Source: Sinorhizobium sp. 6-70
Lineage (GTDB): Bacteria; Pseudomonadota; Alphaproteobacteria; Rhizobiales; Rhizobiaceae
NCBI RefSeq assembly: GCF_030124375.1
Contig: NZ_JASKLS010000001.1
Location: 478,432-540,515, forward strand
DNA length: 62,084 nucleotides
Direction: 5' to 3'
Shown here: positions 7,095 through 16,631 of the stretch, piece after piece
Position numbering within the stretch: position 1 is the stretch's first letter
Layout of the letters: every line of letters starts with the position of its first letter
The notes under the pieces: generated by a model
Told to the model about the DNA's origin: nothing
The model's database searches: none
Seen by the model: only the letters and a program-made list of their open reading frames with translations
Position numbers and translations under genes: made by a program

Positions 7095-9728
7095 TCACCC
7101 ACCGCGCGATCCGCGCTTGGCGATGCTGCGCGGCTCGGTTTCCGACGCCTCTTCTACTTCGGCGGGAGGCTCGGGCTCTGCCCCGAGCGAGGGCTCGGCC
7201 TCGGTCGGCACCTCTTCCTCCGGCGTCGTATCCTCGATCTTCAGCGGGAATGGCGAGCCGATGCCCTCATCGCGGAAGCGCTCGTAGATCGTGACGCGGA
7301 TATCGTTGCGCACGTTACCCGCAGTCAGCACGTCGGCGACATAGATGCGCAGTTCGAAGGTCATGCGCTCGTCCCCGAAGGCGGTGAAGCCGACAGACGG
7401 TGCCGGGTTCTTCAGCACCGTCGGATGGGCGGCGGCGATCTCCTGCAGGAGCTCGATCACCCGGCGCGGATCGCTGGCATAGGTGACGGTGACGGTTATT
7501 TCCGAACGGCCGAGCTTGTTGCGGTGCGTCCAGTTGCCGACCGACGCATTGATGAGCAGCGAATTCGGCATCATGATCGACTGATGCTGGAAAGTCTCGA
7601 TCTCTGTCGCGCGGACCGAGATGCGACGGACAAAACCTTCGGTCGTGCCGCTGACGATCCAGTCGCCCACCTTGAAGGGCCGCTCGACGAGCAGGATCAG
7701 GCCCGAGACGAAGTTCGAGACGATGTTCTGCAAGCCGAAGCCGACGCCGAGGGAGAGAGCACCGGCGACGAGCGCGAGGCTCGAGAGGTCGATGCCGGCC
7801 GCCGACAGGCCGATGAGCCCGGCAAGTCCGACGCCAACATAGCCGATGCCGGTGCGGATCGAGTTGCGCACGCCCGCGTCGACGCGGCTGCGCGCCATGA
7901 CGTTGCCGTCGATCCAGCGCTGCACCCAGCGTGTGACGACGAAGCCGAGCGCGAAGAACAGGAGGCCGGCAAGCAGGCCGACGAGCGAAATGGTGATCGT
8001 GCCGATCCTGATCTCGGTCAGCACGCGATAGGTCCACGACTCGATGTCGGCGATCTTGAAGCCCCACTGCATGAGGATCAGCGGAACGAAGAACAACAGC
8101 ACCAGTGCATAGATGCCGAGGCCGGCCACAAGCCCGATCTGGTCGAGCCCCACCTGCTCCAGCTGGAAGCGCCGTTCGAGATAGCGCCCTACCCTGGTTT
8201 CCGCGAAGGCGCCCTGCTTGGAGACCGACCTGCCGGTGAGAATGCCGATATACATGGTCACCAGGATCGCGCCGGTGACGATGATCTGCGTGGCGATGAA
8301 GCGGGCAAGGCCGACGTAGCCGCCGAGCGCGATGGCGACAAGGAGCGCCCCCATGAGGAGAAGCGAAATCCAGACGATGCGCGGCCAGGACCGGCCCGGC
8401 GCATCGAAGGGCTCATCGGGCCGCAACATCGGCCGGATCCAGGCCATCGACATCAGGATCAGGCCGATGATGATCGAGGCCACGAAGCTCTTGGCGACGG
8501 TCAGGATGACCGGCGAACCGAGAGACTCGCTGATGCTTCCCGCGAGGTAATCGAGGACGTTGACCACCGCCATGGCGCAGATCGAAATGAACAGCATCCG
8601 GGCGCCGCGATCCGAAACGCGCACCAGACGCCAATTCGATTGCCGCGGAGACAGCACAGCCTGCGCCAGGCTGGTGATGAAGAGCAGCACCACGACGACC
8701 GCCAGCGTGATCGCCAGTATCGGCGCAATATCCGGCCGCAACACATTGAAGTTATTGAGGAAAAAGTAGCTCGACATTGCGAAGGCGGTTGCCGACACTG
8801 TCGGGATCACCGTGGACCAGAAGGCCACCGAAAGCTTCCTGAAATAGTTCGGCTCCTCCTCGTCGCCATCGTGGCGGAGGAAGGGCGCGAAGAGACGGCG
8901 GCTGCCGGCCAGAAAGATCAGCGCCGCACAGAGCGAGAGGAAAATCGCGATGAGAAGCGGCACACGCTTGTAGTTCCAGGCAAAGGTCAGCCAACTGCCA
9001 ACGCTGCGCGACAACGCCTGGGTCTCCCCGATCGTCGTCGTTACCGCCACGGCGAGTGTCGTTGCCGAGATTTCCGTGTGCTTCAGCAGCGTGTTGGAGA
9101 AGAGCGCTCGCCTAGTCGCCGTAATGCCGTTGGCGAGTTTCTTCGCCTCGACCGAGAGGTTCTCCGCCGTTCCGGTGAATGCATTTATCGCCCCGCGCTC
9201 CGCGAGCAGGCGCTGCCTCTCCTCGGTGACGATCGGTTGCTCCGGTGGCGCCCCCGCGCCGGGCGGATCGCCAAGCTCGGTGAGCCTCGCCTTGATCTCA
9301 TCGAGCCGCGGGCGGGTGGCGACCGACGCGGCGATGATCTGCTGCGAAAGCTCGTCCACCTGCACCTTGAGTTCGGCAAGCAGCGCATCGTCGTCCTTGG
9401 CGCTCTCGACACGTCCGGCGAGCCGCCTGAGATCGCCTTCAGCCTTGGCAAGCTGCTGGGTCGCCTGGTCCAGGACCGGTGACTCAACGGCCGCCTGCGA
9501 CGGCGGGGCCGGCTGCGCTGGCTGGCCAGGCTGGGCCTGTTGCGGCTGCTGCGCCGGCGCCGGGGCCGGCTGCGTGGCTTGTGGCGCCTGCTGGCCCGGT
9601 TGCGCCGCCTGGGGGGCTTGCTGGGCCGGCTGCGCCTGCTGGGCGCTCGCGGGCCCGCCGCCGGTGAGCGCCATGGCTCCGGTCAGGATGGCAAGGGTAA
9701 CGGCGGTCAATTTTCCAACGAAATGCAA
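7095..9728 (-). CDS. Large MscS-family mechanosensitive channel with DUF3772-type N-terminus
   Basis: An 877-residue inner-membrane channel releasing solutes under hypo-osmotic shock. It has a signal peptide (1-29), then about 55 residues of alanine/glutamine/proline repeats (AQPAQQAPQA type), then a periplasmic helical region (DUF3772-like). Multiple membrane helices follow, and the MscS domain includes SLGVGFGLQNIVSNFVSGL and LLVERPFKVGDWI. The cytoplasmic tail is acidic and proline rich. It is much longer than small MscS (about 280 residues) and resembles MscK/YbdG-like large forms. It is divergent from the block at 10329-14700. The long antisense frame over this gene is not a gene. Confidence 0.93.
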   Translation of the reverse strand: MHFVGKLTAVTLAILTGAMALTGGGPASAQQAQPAQQAPQAAQPGQQAPQATQPAPAPAQQPQQAQPGQPAQPAPPSQAAVESPVLDQATQQLAKAEGDLRRLAGRVESAKDDDALLAELKVQVDELSQQIIAASVATRPRLDEIKARLTELGDPPGAGAPPEQPIVTEERQRLLAERGAINAFTGTAENLSVEAKKLANGITATRRALFSNTLLKHTEISATTLAVAVTTTIGETQALSRSVGSWLTFAWNYKRVPLLIAIFLSLCAALIFLAGSRRLFAPFLRHDGDEEEPNYFRKLSVAFWSTVIPTVSATAFAMSSYFFLNNFNVLRPDIAPILAITLAVVVVLLFITSLAQAVLSPRQSNWRLVRVSDRGARMLFISICAMAVVNVLDYLAGSISESLGSPVILTVAKSFVASIIIGLILMSMAWIRPMLRPDEPFDAPGRSWPRIVWISLLLMGALLVAIALGGYVGLARFIATQIIVTGAILVTMYIGILTGRSVSKQGAFAETRVGRYLERRFQLEQVGLDQIGLVAGLGIYALVLLFFVPLILMQWGFKIADIESWTYRVLTEIRIGTITISLVGLLAGLLFFALGFVVTRWVQRWIDGNVMARSRVDAGVRNSIRTGIGYVGVGLAGLIGLSAAGIDLSSLALVAGALSLGVGFGLQNIVSNFVSGLILLVERPFKVGDWIVSGTTEGFVRRISVRATEIETFQHQSIMMPNSLLINASVGNWTHRNKLGRSEITVTVTYASDPRRVIELLQEIAAAHPTVLKNPAPSVGFTAFGDERMTFELRIYVADVLTAGNVRNDIRVTIYERFRDEGIGSPFPLKIEDTTPEEEVPTEAEPSLGAEPEPPAEVEEASETEPRSIAKRGSRGG

Positions 9729-10328
9729 ATTCGATACCCTTCGAAGCCCGGGAATGAGGACACGGAATCACGTCGAGCACTAGATCACGATGATTTCGAC
9801 TTGAATCAACCGAAAACCCGATAACGTGCCCTGCCCGTAGCGGTTCCCTCTCCATCACGCCGCGTGAAGATCCGCTTTGCATGCGCAACACGGCAAAAAG
9901 ATGCGTTGCCGGAAGGTATCTAAGTGTTTTTTTGCTGAATCAAGCCGCGCGCTCGCTCGCGAAGGCACACCGGCAACGATCGGCGGAAGCGGCAGAACCA
10001 TGAAACACTCCTGGGCGGACGGGCGCAAAGGCGCGGCTGGTCAGTTTTCGAGGGCATAAACGCAACTCGCTGCAAGGATGGCATTTCAGGTTTCGGGAAC
10101 TGGTTTTGGCTTGACTCAAACAGGTTGCAGCGTCAATTATTTGTACAATCATAGGGAGCAACGACAGCCTCTCTACGCGCGCGCCCTCCCGTAGCGTAAG
10201 GCATCAGCGAGGTCGGGCCGCTCTTTTCTTGGGCCGCCACGGAATCCATCCGCATTAAAGCTATGAAATCCAAGTCTAATGCGTATGATGGGGGCCGTTG
10301 GGGTGTTCTGTATTTCGAGGGAAATGAA
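9729..10328. other. Intergenic region with a degenerate palindromic repeat
   Basis: This 600-bp gap lies between two divergent genes and holds no supported gene. It contains the imperfect palindrome at 9775-9829. A possible promoter element, TTGACT at 10111-10116 followed 17 bases later by CAATTA, could serve the plus-strand block, but it is weak. Confidence 0.4.
9775..9829. repeat. Rhizobial-type intergenic palindromic repeat (degenerate)
   Basis: GAGCAC at 9775 is answered by an imperfect complementary GTGC near 9829, and TTTCG and CGAAAA flank TTGAATCAA in the middle. The layout matches a common rhizobial intergenic palindrome that I recall from Ensifer and Rhizobium genomes. The arms carry several mismatches here. 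A genome-wide search with this segment would settle it. Confidence 0.4.
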
Positions 10329-10829
10329 ATGGCAGAAACGTTGCATCCGGCGGCAGTGGATCATCTGCCTGTCTTCATCACCGCGCCGGGGCAGACGGAC
10401 GTCCTGTTCAATGTGATGATCGTCTTCGTGCTGGTCCTGGTCTTCCTAGTCGGGATATTCTACCTGCGTTTGCACGCGCTTCCCGAACACATGGCACACG
10501 GTGCCAGCAAGGCGCAGCTGCAGATCATCGGCGTTTTAGCGCTGATCGCGCTCTTCACCCACAATCACCTGTTCTGGATCGCAGCGCTGATCCTTGCCAT
10601 GATCGAGTTTCCGGACTTTGCCTCGCCCATCAGGTCGATGGCCCGATCGCTCGCCAGGATTGCCCGCCGCGAAGATCGGGCGGACGAACGCGCGCCACTG
10701 CCGAGCGGAGAAACGATATCCGAGCCCCCGCCAGCAGTGCCTCCACCGGAAGCGCCAAGAGGGGAAGGCCCGGAATGGGTGCCGCTCGAAGTCGCCCAGG
10801 GCGACGACAAGATCGAGCGCAGGAGGTGA
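10329..10829 (+). CDS. Small inner-membrane protein preceding HlyD-like gene
   Basis: A 166-residue protein with two hydrophobic helices, around residues 25-50 (VMIVFVLVLVFLVGIFYLRL) and 65-95 (LQIIGVLALIALF). A basic then proline-rich cytoplasmic tail follows. The ATG at 10329 follows GAGGGAAATGAA. It ends three bases before the HlyD-like gene, whose ribosome site AGGAGGTGAG overlaps its stop codon. It is probably a partner of the HlyD-like protein. It resembles no enzyme I recognise. Confidence 0.75.
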   Translation: MAETLHPAAVDHLPVFITAPGQTDVLFNVMIVFVLVLVFLVGIFYLRLHALPEHMAHGASKAQLQIIGVLALIALFTHNHLFWIAALILAMIEFPDFASPIRSMARSLARIARREDRADERAPLPSGETISEPPPAVPPPEAPRGEGPEWVPLEVAQGDDKIERRR

Positions 10830-10832
10830 GCC

Positions 10833-12046
10833 ATGCTGGAATTTCTGATTTGCTCGATGCTCACCATCTTTCCCGACTTTCTCTTCCGTCGCTTCGTCCA
10901 GGGCAAGCGCATCGGCCGCGAGATCAATCTCTATTCGATGTGGTTCGAGCTGCGCTACGGCATCACCGCCTGCGTGATCCTCACCGTGTCGCTGATCACG
11001 ATGATCTTCTACTTCCACCCCTCGACGACGAATGTCACCGCGGTGTTCCGCACCGTCACGATCCTGCCGGAGTCGAACGGTCGCGTCGCCGAAGTCTTCG
11101 TCGGCACCAACGAGAAGGTCGCGGCCGGTGCGCCGCTTTTCCGTCTCGACAATACGGAGCAGCAGGCCGCACTTGAAACCGCACGTCGGCGCGTCGCGGA
11201 AATCGAAGCCGAGACAACTGTGGCGCAGAGCGAGCTCGCCTCCGCCGACGGCCTGATCGCGCAAGCCGAGGGCGCCTATCTCCAGGCGCAGAACGAACTG
11301 CAGACGCAGGTCGAATTGAACCAGCGGAACCCCAACATCGTCGCAAGACGCGAAATCGAGCGGCTGCAGGTCGCAGCCGACGGTCGCAAGGGCGCGCTCG
11401 CCGCCGCCGTTTCGAACAAGCAGACGCCTCGCTGCTGCCGGCGCAGAAGGCAAGCGCCGAGGCAGCGCTCGCCCAGGCACAGGTGGATCTGGACAAGACG
11501 ACCGTGCGCGCCGGCGTGGCCGGGACCGTGCAGCAATTCTCGCTTCGACCCGGCGACGTCGTCAATCCGATGATCCGCTCGGCCGGCATCCTCGTGCCGG
11601 AAGAACGGCGCATCGGCCTGATTGCCGGCTTCGGCCAGATCGAGTCGCAGGTGATGAAGACGGGAATGATCGCCGAGGCCACCTGCATCGGCAAACCCTT
11701 TACCATCATTCCGATGGTGGTCACCGAGGTCCAGGACGTCATCGCCGCCGGCCAGTACCGGCCGACGGACCAGCTCATCGACGTCCAGCAACTGGCACGT
11801 CCCGGCACGCTGACGACCTATCTGGAGCCGCTCTTCCAGGGCCAGTTGTTCGACATCCCGCCCGGCAGCAGCTGCATCGCCAACGCCTACACCAGCAACC
11901 ACGACGCGCTGCATGAGCCCGGTATCAGCACGTGGCGTTGGGCGTACCTGCATATCATCGACACGGTCGGTCTGGTGCATGCGGCGATCCTCCGGCTCCA
12001 GGCGCTGCTCCTGCCCGTCCAGACCCTGGTGCTCACGGGCCATTGA
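10833..12046 (+). pseudogene. HlyD-family membrane fusion protein, frameshifted
   Basis: Two frames together make one HlyD/EmrA-like periplasmic adaptor. The first (10833 to about 11430) encodes an N-terminal membrane helix, the first half of the lipoyl-like domain (LPESNGRVAEVFVGTNEKV) and a coiled coil ending at VSNKQ. The second, in another frame, resumes at LLPAQKASAEAALAQAQVDL near 11432 and continues with TTVRAGVAGTVQQFSL to the stop at 12046. The break near 11428-11432 probably reflects a small deletion, because the join is short for this family. The ribosome site AGGAGGTGAG is good. The gene is either inactive or affected by a sequence error. Confidence 0.85.
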
Positions 12047-12062
12047 TCCGGAGGTGATGGGG

Positions 12063-13763
12063 ATGCAACTCACCCTCCCCCGTCTACCGCTGATTGCCAA
12101 CCTTGCCGGCTACCAGGCGAGCTGGCTGCGCAACGACGTTTCCGCCGGGCTCGCCATCGCGGCGGTCGGCCTTCCGAGCGCCATCGCCTATCCGGCCATC
12201 GCCGGCCTGCCGCCGGAGACCGGGCTTTATGCCAGCATCACGCCGCTTATCGCCTATGCGCTCTTCGGCCCGTCGCAGCGCCTGATCGTCGGGCCGGACG
12301 CCGCGACCATGACGGTGCTGGCCGCGGTGCTGACCACGGTCTATGCAGCGCCTGGCGTCACCGAGGACCGGGTCACCGTGGCCGCGTTGCTGGCGCTCGC
12401 CGTTGGCGCCTTGTGCCTGATCGCCCGCGCCGTGCGGCTCGGCGTGCTCGCGACTTTTCTGTCGCGTCCCATCCTGATCGGCTTTTTTGCCGGCATCTCG
12501 CTTTCGATCCTGATCGGCCAGATCGACCGGGTCACCGGCATCGACATCGAGGCCGACGGCCTGATCGCCCCCGTCCTCGAGCTTGCCAGAAAGGCCGGGT
12601 CGATCCATTGGCCGTCGCTGCTGCTTGCCGCGGCGTCTTTTGCGCTCCTGCAGGCGGCGCGTGTCATGCAGTCGCGCATTCCCGGGCCGGTGCTGGTGGT
12701 CGCGCTCGCCGTGTTGCTGTCGGCGCTGTTCGATTTCGAAAGCTATGGCATCAAGGTCGTCGGCGACATCCCCAGCGGCCTGCCATCGCTGACGTTGCCG
12801 CCGGTCTCTGGCCTCCCCTTCCAGTCACTCCTACTCGGCGCCGGCGCCATCTTTCTGGTGAGCTTCGGCTCCGGCATCATCGGCGCCCGCAGTTTCGGAG
12901 CCAAGGGCGGCTACCTCGTCGATCCTAACCGCGAACTCGAGGGCTTCGGTGCGGCGAACATCGCTGCCGGGCTCTTCGGCACCTTTCCCATCACGGCTTC
13001 GGACTCGCGCACGGCGGTGAACTTCAGCGTCGGCGGCCGGTCGCAAATCGCAAGCATCGTGGCGGCCGCGGCGCTGATGGCGGTTCTCCTGTACTTCGGC
13101 GACGTCCTGCGCATCCTGCCGATTCCGACGCTTGGTGCGGTGCTGGTGGCAACTGCGCTCAGCCTGATCGATATTTCCGCCCTCAGAGAGATCTGGCGCA
13201 TCAGCCGCATCGAATTCGTCTTCGCGCTGATCGCGATGTCCGGGCCGATCAGCTTCGGCGTTCTCGAGGGCGTGGTCACGGCAATCGCCGCGACACTGGT
13301 CTACGTATTGCACAAGACCATGTTTCCGCGCGACGCCCTGCTCGGCAGGCTTGCCGGTCACGAGGGCTTCTACAAGCTCCACCGCAACCCGGCGGCACGG
13401 CCGGTGCCCGGCTTCGCCGTATTCATCGTCCAGGGCAGCCTTCTCTTCTTCAACACCGACTATGTCCGGGAGCGCCTGCGCGCCGTGATCCATGAACTGC
13501 CCGCGGACACCCGCTGGTTTGTGATGGATGCGAGCGCCATCGCCCAGATCGACAGTTCGGCAGCGGCCATGCTCGACGAGGTCCATGACGACCTGGGAAA
13601 ACGCGGCATCGCGCTCGCGATCGCCGAGCTGCATTTCGAAGCACGCGAGATCCTCGACCGAGCCGGCGTGATCGCAAAGATCGGCCCAAACATGATCTTC
13701 GAGGATCTCGATGACGCGCTGGACGCATTCGAGAAAAGCAATGCGGAGAAAGCCGCGCAGTAG
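12063..13763 (+). CDS. SulP-family anion transporter with STAS domain
   Basis: A 566-residue SLC26/SulP transporter with 10-14 membrane helices and a C-terminal STAS domain from about residue 440. The start is the ATG at 12063, seven bases after GGAGGTGA. Typical features are SAGLAIAAVGLPSAIAYP, the GPDAATMTVLAA segment and, in the STAS domain, FVMDASAIAQIDSSAAAML. Substrates of the family include sulfate, bicarbonate and dicarboxylates; none can be assigned here. It lies 16 bp after the HlyD-like gene and 70 bp before a PPK2 gene, so all four plus-strand genes may be co-transcribed. Confidence 0.92.
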   Translation: MQLTLPRLPLIANLAGYQASWLRNDVSAGLAIAAVGLPSAIAYPAIAGLPPETGLYASITPLIAYALFGPSQRLIVGPDAATMTVLAAVLTTVYAAPGVTEDRVTVAALLALAVGALCLIARAVRLGVLATFLSRPILIGFFAGISLSILIGQIDRVTGIDIEADGLIAPVLELARKAGSIHWPSLLLAAASFALLQAARVMQSRIPGPVLVVALAVLLSALFDFESYGIKVVGDIPSGLPSLTLPPVSGLPFQSLLLGAGAIFLVSFGSGIIGARSFGAKGGYLVDPNRELEGFGAANIAAGLFGTFPITASDSRTAVNFSVGGRSQIASIVAAAALMAVLLYFGDVLRILPIPTLGAVLVATALSLIDISALREIWRISRIEFVFALIAMSGPISFGVLEGVVTAIAATLVYVLHKTMFPRDALLGRLAGHEGFYKLHRNPAARPVPGFAVFIVQGSLLFFNTDYVRERLRAVIHELPADTRWFVMDASAIAQIDSSAAAMLDEVHDDLGKRGIALAIAELHFEAREILDRAGVIAKIGPNMIFEDLDDALDAFEKSNAEKAAQ

Positions 13764-13833
13764 AGCCGTCCTCCGCTGCGCCGACGTCACAACCGTTGAA
13801 AACAAGCATGCAACCGCCAGATGGGAGAGCAGC

Positions 13834-14700
13834 ATGGCCAAGAACGGGAAGAACGGCAAAAAGGACAAGAATAAAAACAAGGACAAGGCAACGGACAGGA
13901 AAGTCGCCGAACTCCACGAGACGGCGACGAAGTCGAGCGGCGACTATGCCAGGGAACTCTCCCGGCTTCACGTCGAACTCGCCCATCTCCAGGCCTGGGT
14001 GAAGAAGACGGGAGCCCGCGTCGTCATCGTGTTCGAGGGGCGTGACGCGGCTGGCAAGGGCGGTGTGATCAAGCGGCTTACCGAGTGCGTCAGCCCGCGC
14101 GTCTTCCGGGTCGTCGCCCTGCCCGCTCCGACCGATCGGGAGAAGACGCAGATCTACATGCAGCGCTATATCCAGCACCTGCCGGCGGCAGGCGAGGTCG
14201 TGATCTTCGACCGCTCCTGGTACAACCGCCCCGGCGTCGAGCGCGTCATGGGCTTCTGCACCGAAGAGAAGGCGCGGCGCTTCCTCGAACTTGCGCCGCG
14301 CTTCGAGGCGGCAATGATCGAGAGCGGCATCGTGCTGCTCAAATATTTCCTCGATGTCAGCGAAGAGGAACAGGAACGGCGTTTCCGCCAGCGCGTCGAC
14401 GACCCGACTCGCCAGTGGAAATTAAGCCCGATGGACGTCGAATCCTATCGCCGCTGGTGGGACTATACCCGCGCCTACGACGAGATGATCCGCATGACCG
14501 ATACCGACTTTGCCCCCTGGTGGATCGTGCCCTCCAACGACAAGAAGCGGGCGCGCATCAACTGCATCTCGCACATCCTCGCCTCGATCCCCTATGAGCG
14601 GGTGAAGTTCCCGGAACCCGAGTTCGGCAAGCGGCAGAAGCGCCCGAACGACTACGTCGACGACACGCATATCCGCCGGACCGTGCCGGACGTTTTCTGA
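13834..14700 (+). CDS. ppk2: Polyphosphate kinase 2 (second copy)
   Basis: A 288-residue PPK2 paralogue of the gene at 5209-6126. Walker A is GRDAAGKGG and the lid/Walker B region is DRSWYNRPGVERVMGF. The N-terminus is short and lysine rich (MAKNGKNGKKDKNK), unlike the acidic leader of the first copy. The ATG at 13834 follows GGGAGAGC. Having two diverged PPK2 genes 8 kb apart suggests different nucleotide preference or regulation (inference). It follows the SulP gene closely and may be the last gene of that operon. Confidence 0.93.
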   Translation: MAKNGKNGKKDKNKNKDKATDRKVAELHETATKSSGDYARELSRLHVELAHLQAWVKKTGARVVIVFEGRDAAGKGGVIKRLTECVSPRVFRVVALPAPTDREKTQIYMQRYIQHLPAAGEVVIFDRSWYNRPGVERVMGFCTEEKARRFLELAPRFEAAMIESGIVLLKYFLDVSEEEQERRFRQRVDDPTRQWKLSPMDVESYRRWWDYTRAYDEMIRMTDTDFAPWWIVPSNDKKRARINCISHILASIPYERVKFPEPEFGKRQKRPNDYVDDTHIRRTVPDVF

Positions 14701-14752
14701 ACGGAAGCGCCTGCTCGCCGCATCTGCGTGCAGGCGCGCCGCCTGCGGCGCC

Positions 14753-15223
14753 TCAGGCCTTGTCGGGCGACCAGTCCAGGAAGAAGCCGACATCGCCCGG
14801 CATGCCGCCGGGGAAATTGATGATCATCGCCTTCAGCTTGTAGCCCTGCGGCTTGCCGAATTCCTGATAGCGCTCGTAGAACTCCTTGGCCTTGCCCTGC
14901 AGCGTTTGTGGCCAGTCGCGATCAGCGCTGTTGATCGCCCGACCGCTGTCGGTGCAGAGCGAGGACGGGAAGCTATAGACCATCGCCTCGAACTTGCCGT
15001 CCTTGACCGCATTGGCGACCAGGCGGCGAACAACGGCGATTTCCTGCTCGGTGACATGCTTCTCAAGGAAATCGGCGGCGAAATCGGCAAGCTTCTGTTC
15101 CTGCAGCGAGCGGAGCTTTCGCTCCTTCTCCATTTCCGCCATCTCCCGCTCCAGCATTTGCATGCGAAGCTGCTCGGCGCTGATCGGTGCTTCGTTCGAA
15201 GCGGCTTCTTTGTTTTCCGGCAT
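14753..15223 (-). CDS. Conserved hypothetical protein with coiled-coil N-terminus
   Basis: A 156-residue soluble protein. Residues 18-45 form a charged coiled coil (QMLEREMAEMEKERKLRSLQ). The C-terminal half includes GRAINSADRDWPQTLQGKA and IINFPGGMPGDVGFFLDW, which look like a compact conserved domain. The ATG at 15223 follows GAGGAT eight bases upstream; the longer frame to 15328 has no support. It converges with the second ppk2. I do not recognise a function. Confidence 0.75.
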   Translation of the reverse strand: MPENKEAASNEAPISAEQLRMQMLEREMAEMEKERKLRSLQEQKLADFAADFLEKHVTEQEIAVVRRLVANAVKDGKFEAMVYSFPSSLCTDSGRAINSADRDWPQTLQGKAKEFYERYQEFGKPQGYKLKAMIINFPGGMPGDVGFFLDWSPDKA

Positions 15224-15654
15224 CCTGTTGATCCTCCTCAAGTCTATGGCGAACGCTGTCGAGGGTGAATTGCGGAACATCGGGCTACAGCGAATATGCT
15301 TTCCTACTCCTGGAAGTATATCCCTCATTTAAAGAGAGATATCTCGGTCACCTTCGGTGAGAACCCGCCAAAGAAGATTGATTGTTAAAAAAGTAAATCT
15401 GTCAATCGATAAGCTATTACAATCGAGCCGCTCCCACATCACCTTGGAGATAGTGAAGGATTTTGCCGACAACGCCTATGCGTTTTCTCTCGTCTTGTTA
15501 AGGCAGCAAAGCTCACAGAAAGAATTTGCACGAATACTAGCGCCACGCAGGCATCATGACAAGCATAGCGTCGACATTGGTTCCGCATCCTTGACATCGA
15601 GCGTTGTCAGGAATACCTTGACTGTCAGGGTATTCCTGACAGGAGGATGCAGCG
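15224..15654. other. Intergenic region upstream of the zinc-finger gene
   Basis: This 431-bp gap holds no supported gene; a 131-codon frame across it has no ribosome site or family features. Its right end carries a possible promoter, TTGACA at 15591-15596, and a strong palindrome just before the zinc-finger gene. Confidence 0.4.
15605..15641. promoter_or_regulatory. 13-bp perfect palindrome before the zinc-finger gene
   Basis: TGTCAGGAATACC at 15605-15617 is exactly complementary to GGTATTCCTGACA at 15629-15641, with an 11-base spacer. The right arm runs into the ribosome site AGGAGG (15641-15646) of the gene starting at 15655. A TTGACA at 15591-15596 lies upstream, and its expected -10 region falls within the left arm. 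This placement fits a repressor operator; as RNA it would place a hairpin directly before the ribosome site. Confidence 0.65.
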
Positions 15655-16050
15655 ATGAGTGTCAATCCGGAAGTGTCGGAACCGCGTGCCTCGATGGCGG
15701 ATCTGCCGCAAACAGAACCCTACTATTGCTCGTTCTGCCTGCGGCCGAGTGAGGAGGTCGAAAAGCTGGTCGCGGGCCACGGCCGCATCTTCATCTGCGA
15801 CGAGTGTGTCGCGACCTGCAACGACTACATCTTGACCGGAAAATCCGATCGACCGCCCCGCGCGTCCCTGGAGAAAGCGCCGACGGAGAGGCTGCTCGCC
15901 CTTCTGAAGCCGATCGAGGAAACGGTCGAGGGCAAGAGCAACCAGCTCCAATCCGTTGTGGAAACACTGCGGTCGCGGCGCGTCAGCTGGGCCCATATCG
16001 GCCAGGCGCTGGGCATATCTCGGCAAGCGGCGTGGGAGCGGTTTTCCTAA
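15655..16050 (+). CDS. ClpX C4-type zinc-finger domain protein
   Basis: A 131-residue protein with the ClpX N-terminal C4 zinc finger: [13 protein letters not shown] near residue 24 and [15 protein letters not shown] near residue 46, giving the four zinc cysteines. No AAA+ domain follows. The C-terminal 50 residues end in [21 protein letters not shown], a helix-turn-helix-like segment, so the protein could bind DNA as well as a protein partner. The ATG follows AGGAGGATGCAGCG. The preceding palindrome suggests regulated, perhaps self-regulated, expression (inference). Confidence 0.85.
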   Translation: MSVNPEVSEPRASMADLPQTEPYYCSFCLRPSEEVEKLVAGHGRIFICDECVATCNDYILTGKSDRPPRASLEKAPTERLLALLKPIEETVEGKSNQLQSVVETLRSRRVSWAHIGQALGISRQAAWERFS

Positions 16051-16072
16051 AGCGTTCCGCTTGCAGTCATTG

Positions 16073-16100
16073 CTTCCAACAAAACGCTTCCAACAAAACG
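16073..16100. repeat. Two tandem copies of a 14-base repeat
   Basis: CTTCCAACAAAACG occurs at 16073-16086 and again at 16087-16100, between two convergent genes. It is a local duplication with no evident role. Confidence 0.6.
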
Positions 16101-16129
16101 GTAAACGCCCCAATGCCCCGCCCGTCCGC

Positions 16130-16597
16130 TTATGCCGCCGGGCTTCCGGCCTGCTTGCGATATTCTTCCAGCAACCCCTCATAGGCCTCCAGAGGCGGCA
16201 GCGCCGCGTAGCTGTGAACGGCGGGCGTCGTGGCCCAGGGGAGCTTCTCGCTCGTCCAGGTTTCGATGAACGGCGTGAACCAGCCCGTATCGTCGAGCAT
16301 CGTTGCGCGGACGTTGACGAACCAGTCCATGCCCTCCGGCCGCGTGAACATCCAGCTCATGCAATGCGGGCAGAAATAATGCCGGGTCGCGCCGTGCAGG
16401 CCGCCAATCACAGGCTCGCCCTTCGTCGGGGTAAATCCTTCACTCGGGATCGCAACACTCAGCGAGAAGGCGCTGCCGGTCATCCGCTGGCAGCCGGTGC
16501 AATGGCAGGCCATGGTCAGCAGCGGCGGAGCACTGACCTTGAACCGCACGCCGCCGCAGCGGCATCCCCCCTCCCAGGGCAAACTGTTCTTGTTCAT
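16130..16597 (-). CDS. GFA-family (glutathione-dependent formaldehyde-activating-like) protein
   Basis: A 155-residue GFA/CENP-V-type zinc protein. Zinc-binding motifs are [10 protein letters not shown] near residue 11, [16 protein letters not shown] near residue 31 and [10 protein letters not shown] near residue 75. The ATG at 16597 follows AAGGAGGAAACC. The founding member was described as helping glutathione react with formaldehyde, but most homologues are uncharacterised, so the name is structural only. It is followed 34 bp upstream by the DUF924 gene on the same strand, a possible two-gene operon. Confidence 0.88.
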   Translation of the reverse strand: MNKNSLPWEGGCRCGGVRFKVSAPPLLTMACHCTGCQRMTGSAFSLSVAIPSEGFTPTKGEPVIGGLHGATRHYFCPHCMSWMFTRPEGMDWFVNVRATMLDDTGWFTPFIETWTSEKLPWATTPAVHSYAALPPLEAYEGLLEEYRKQAGSPAA

Positions 16598-16631
16598 GGT
16601 TTCCTCCTTGATGTGGTTCGGCAGCAGGCGC

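Noticed and set aside
7044..9482. An 812-codon plus-strand frame
   Set aside because: It lies exactly antisense to the MscS-type channel gene, is extremely rich in Arg/Asp/His and has no ribosome site.
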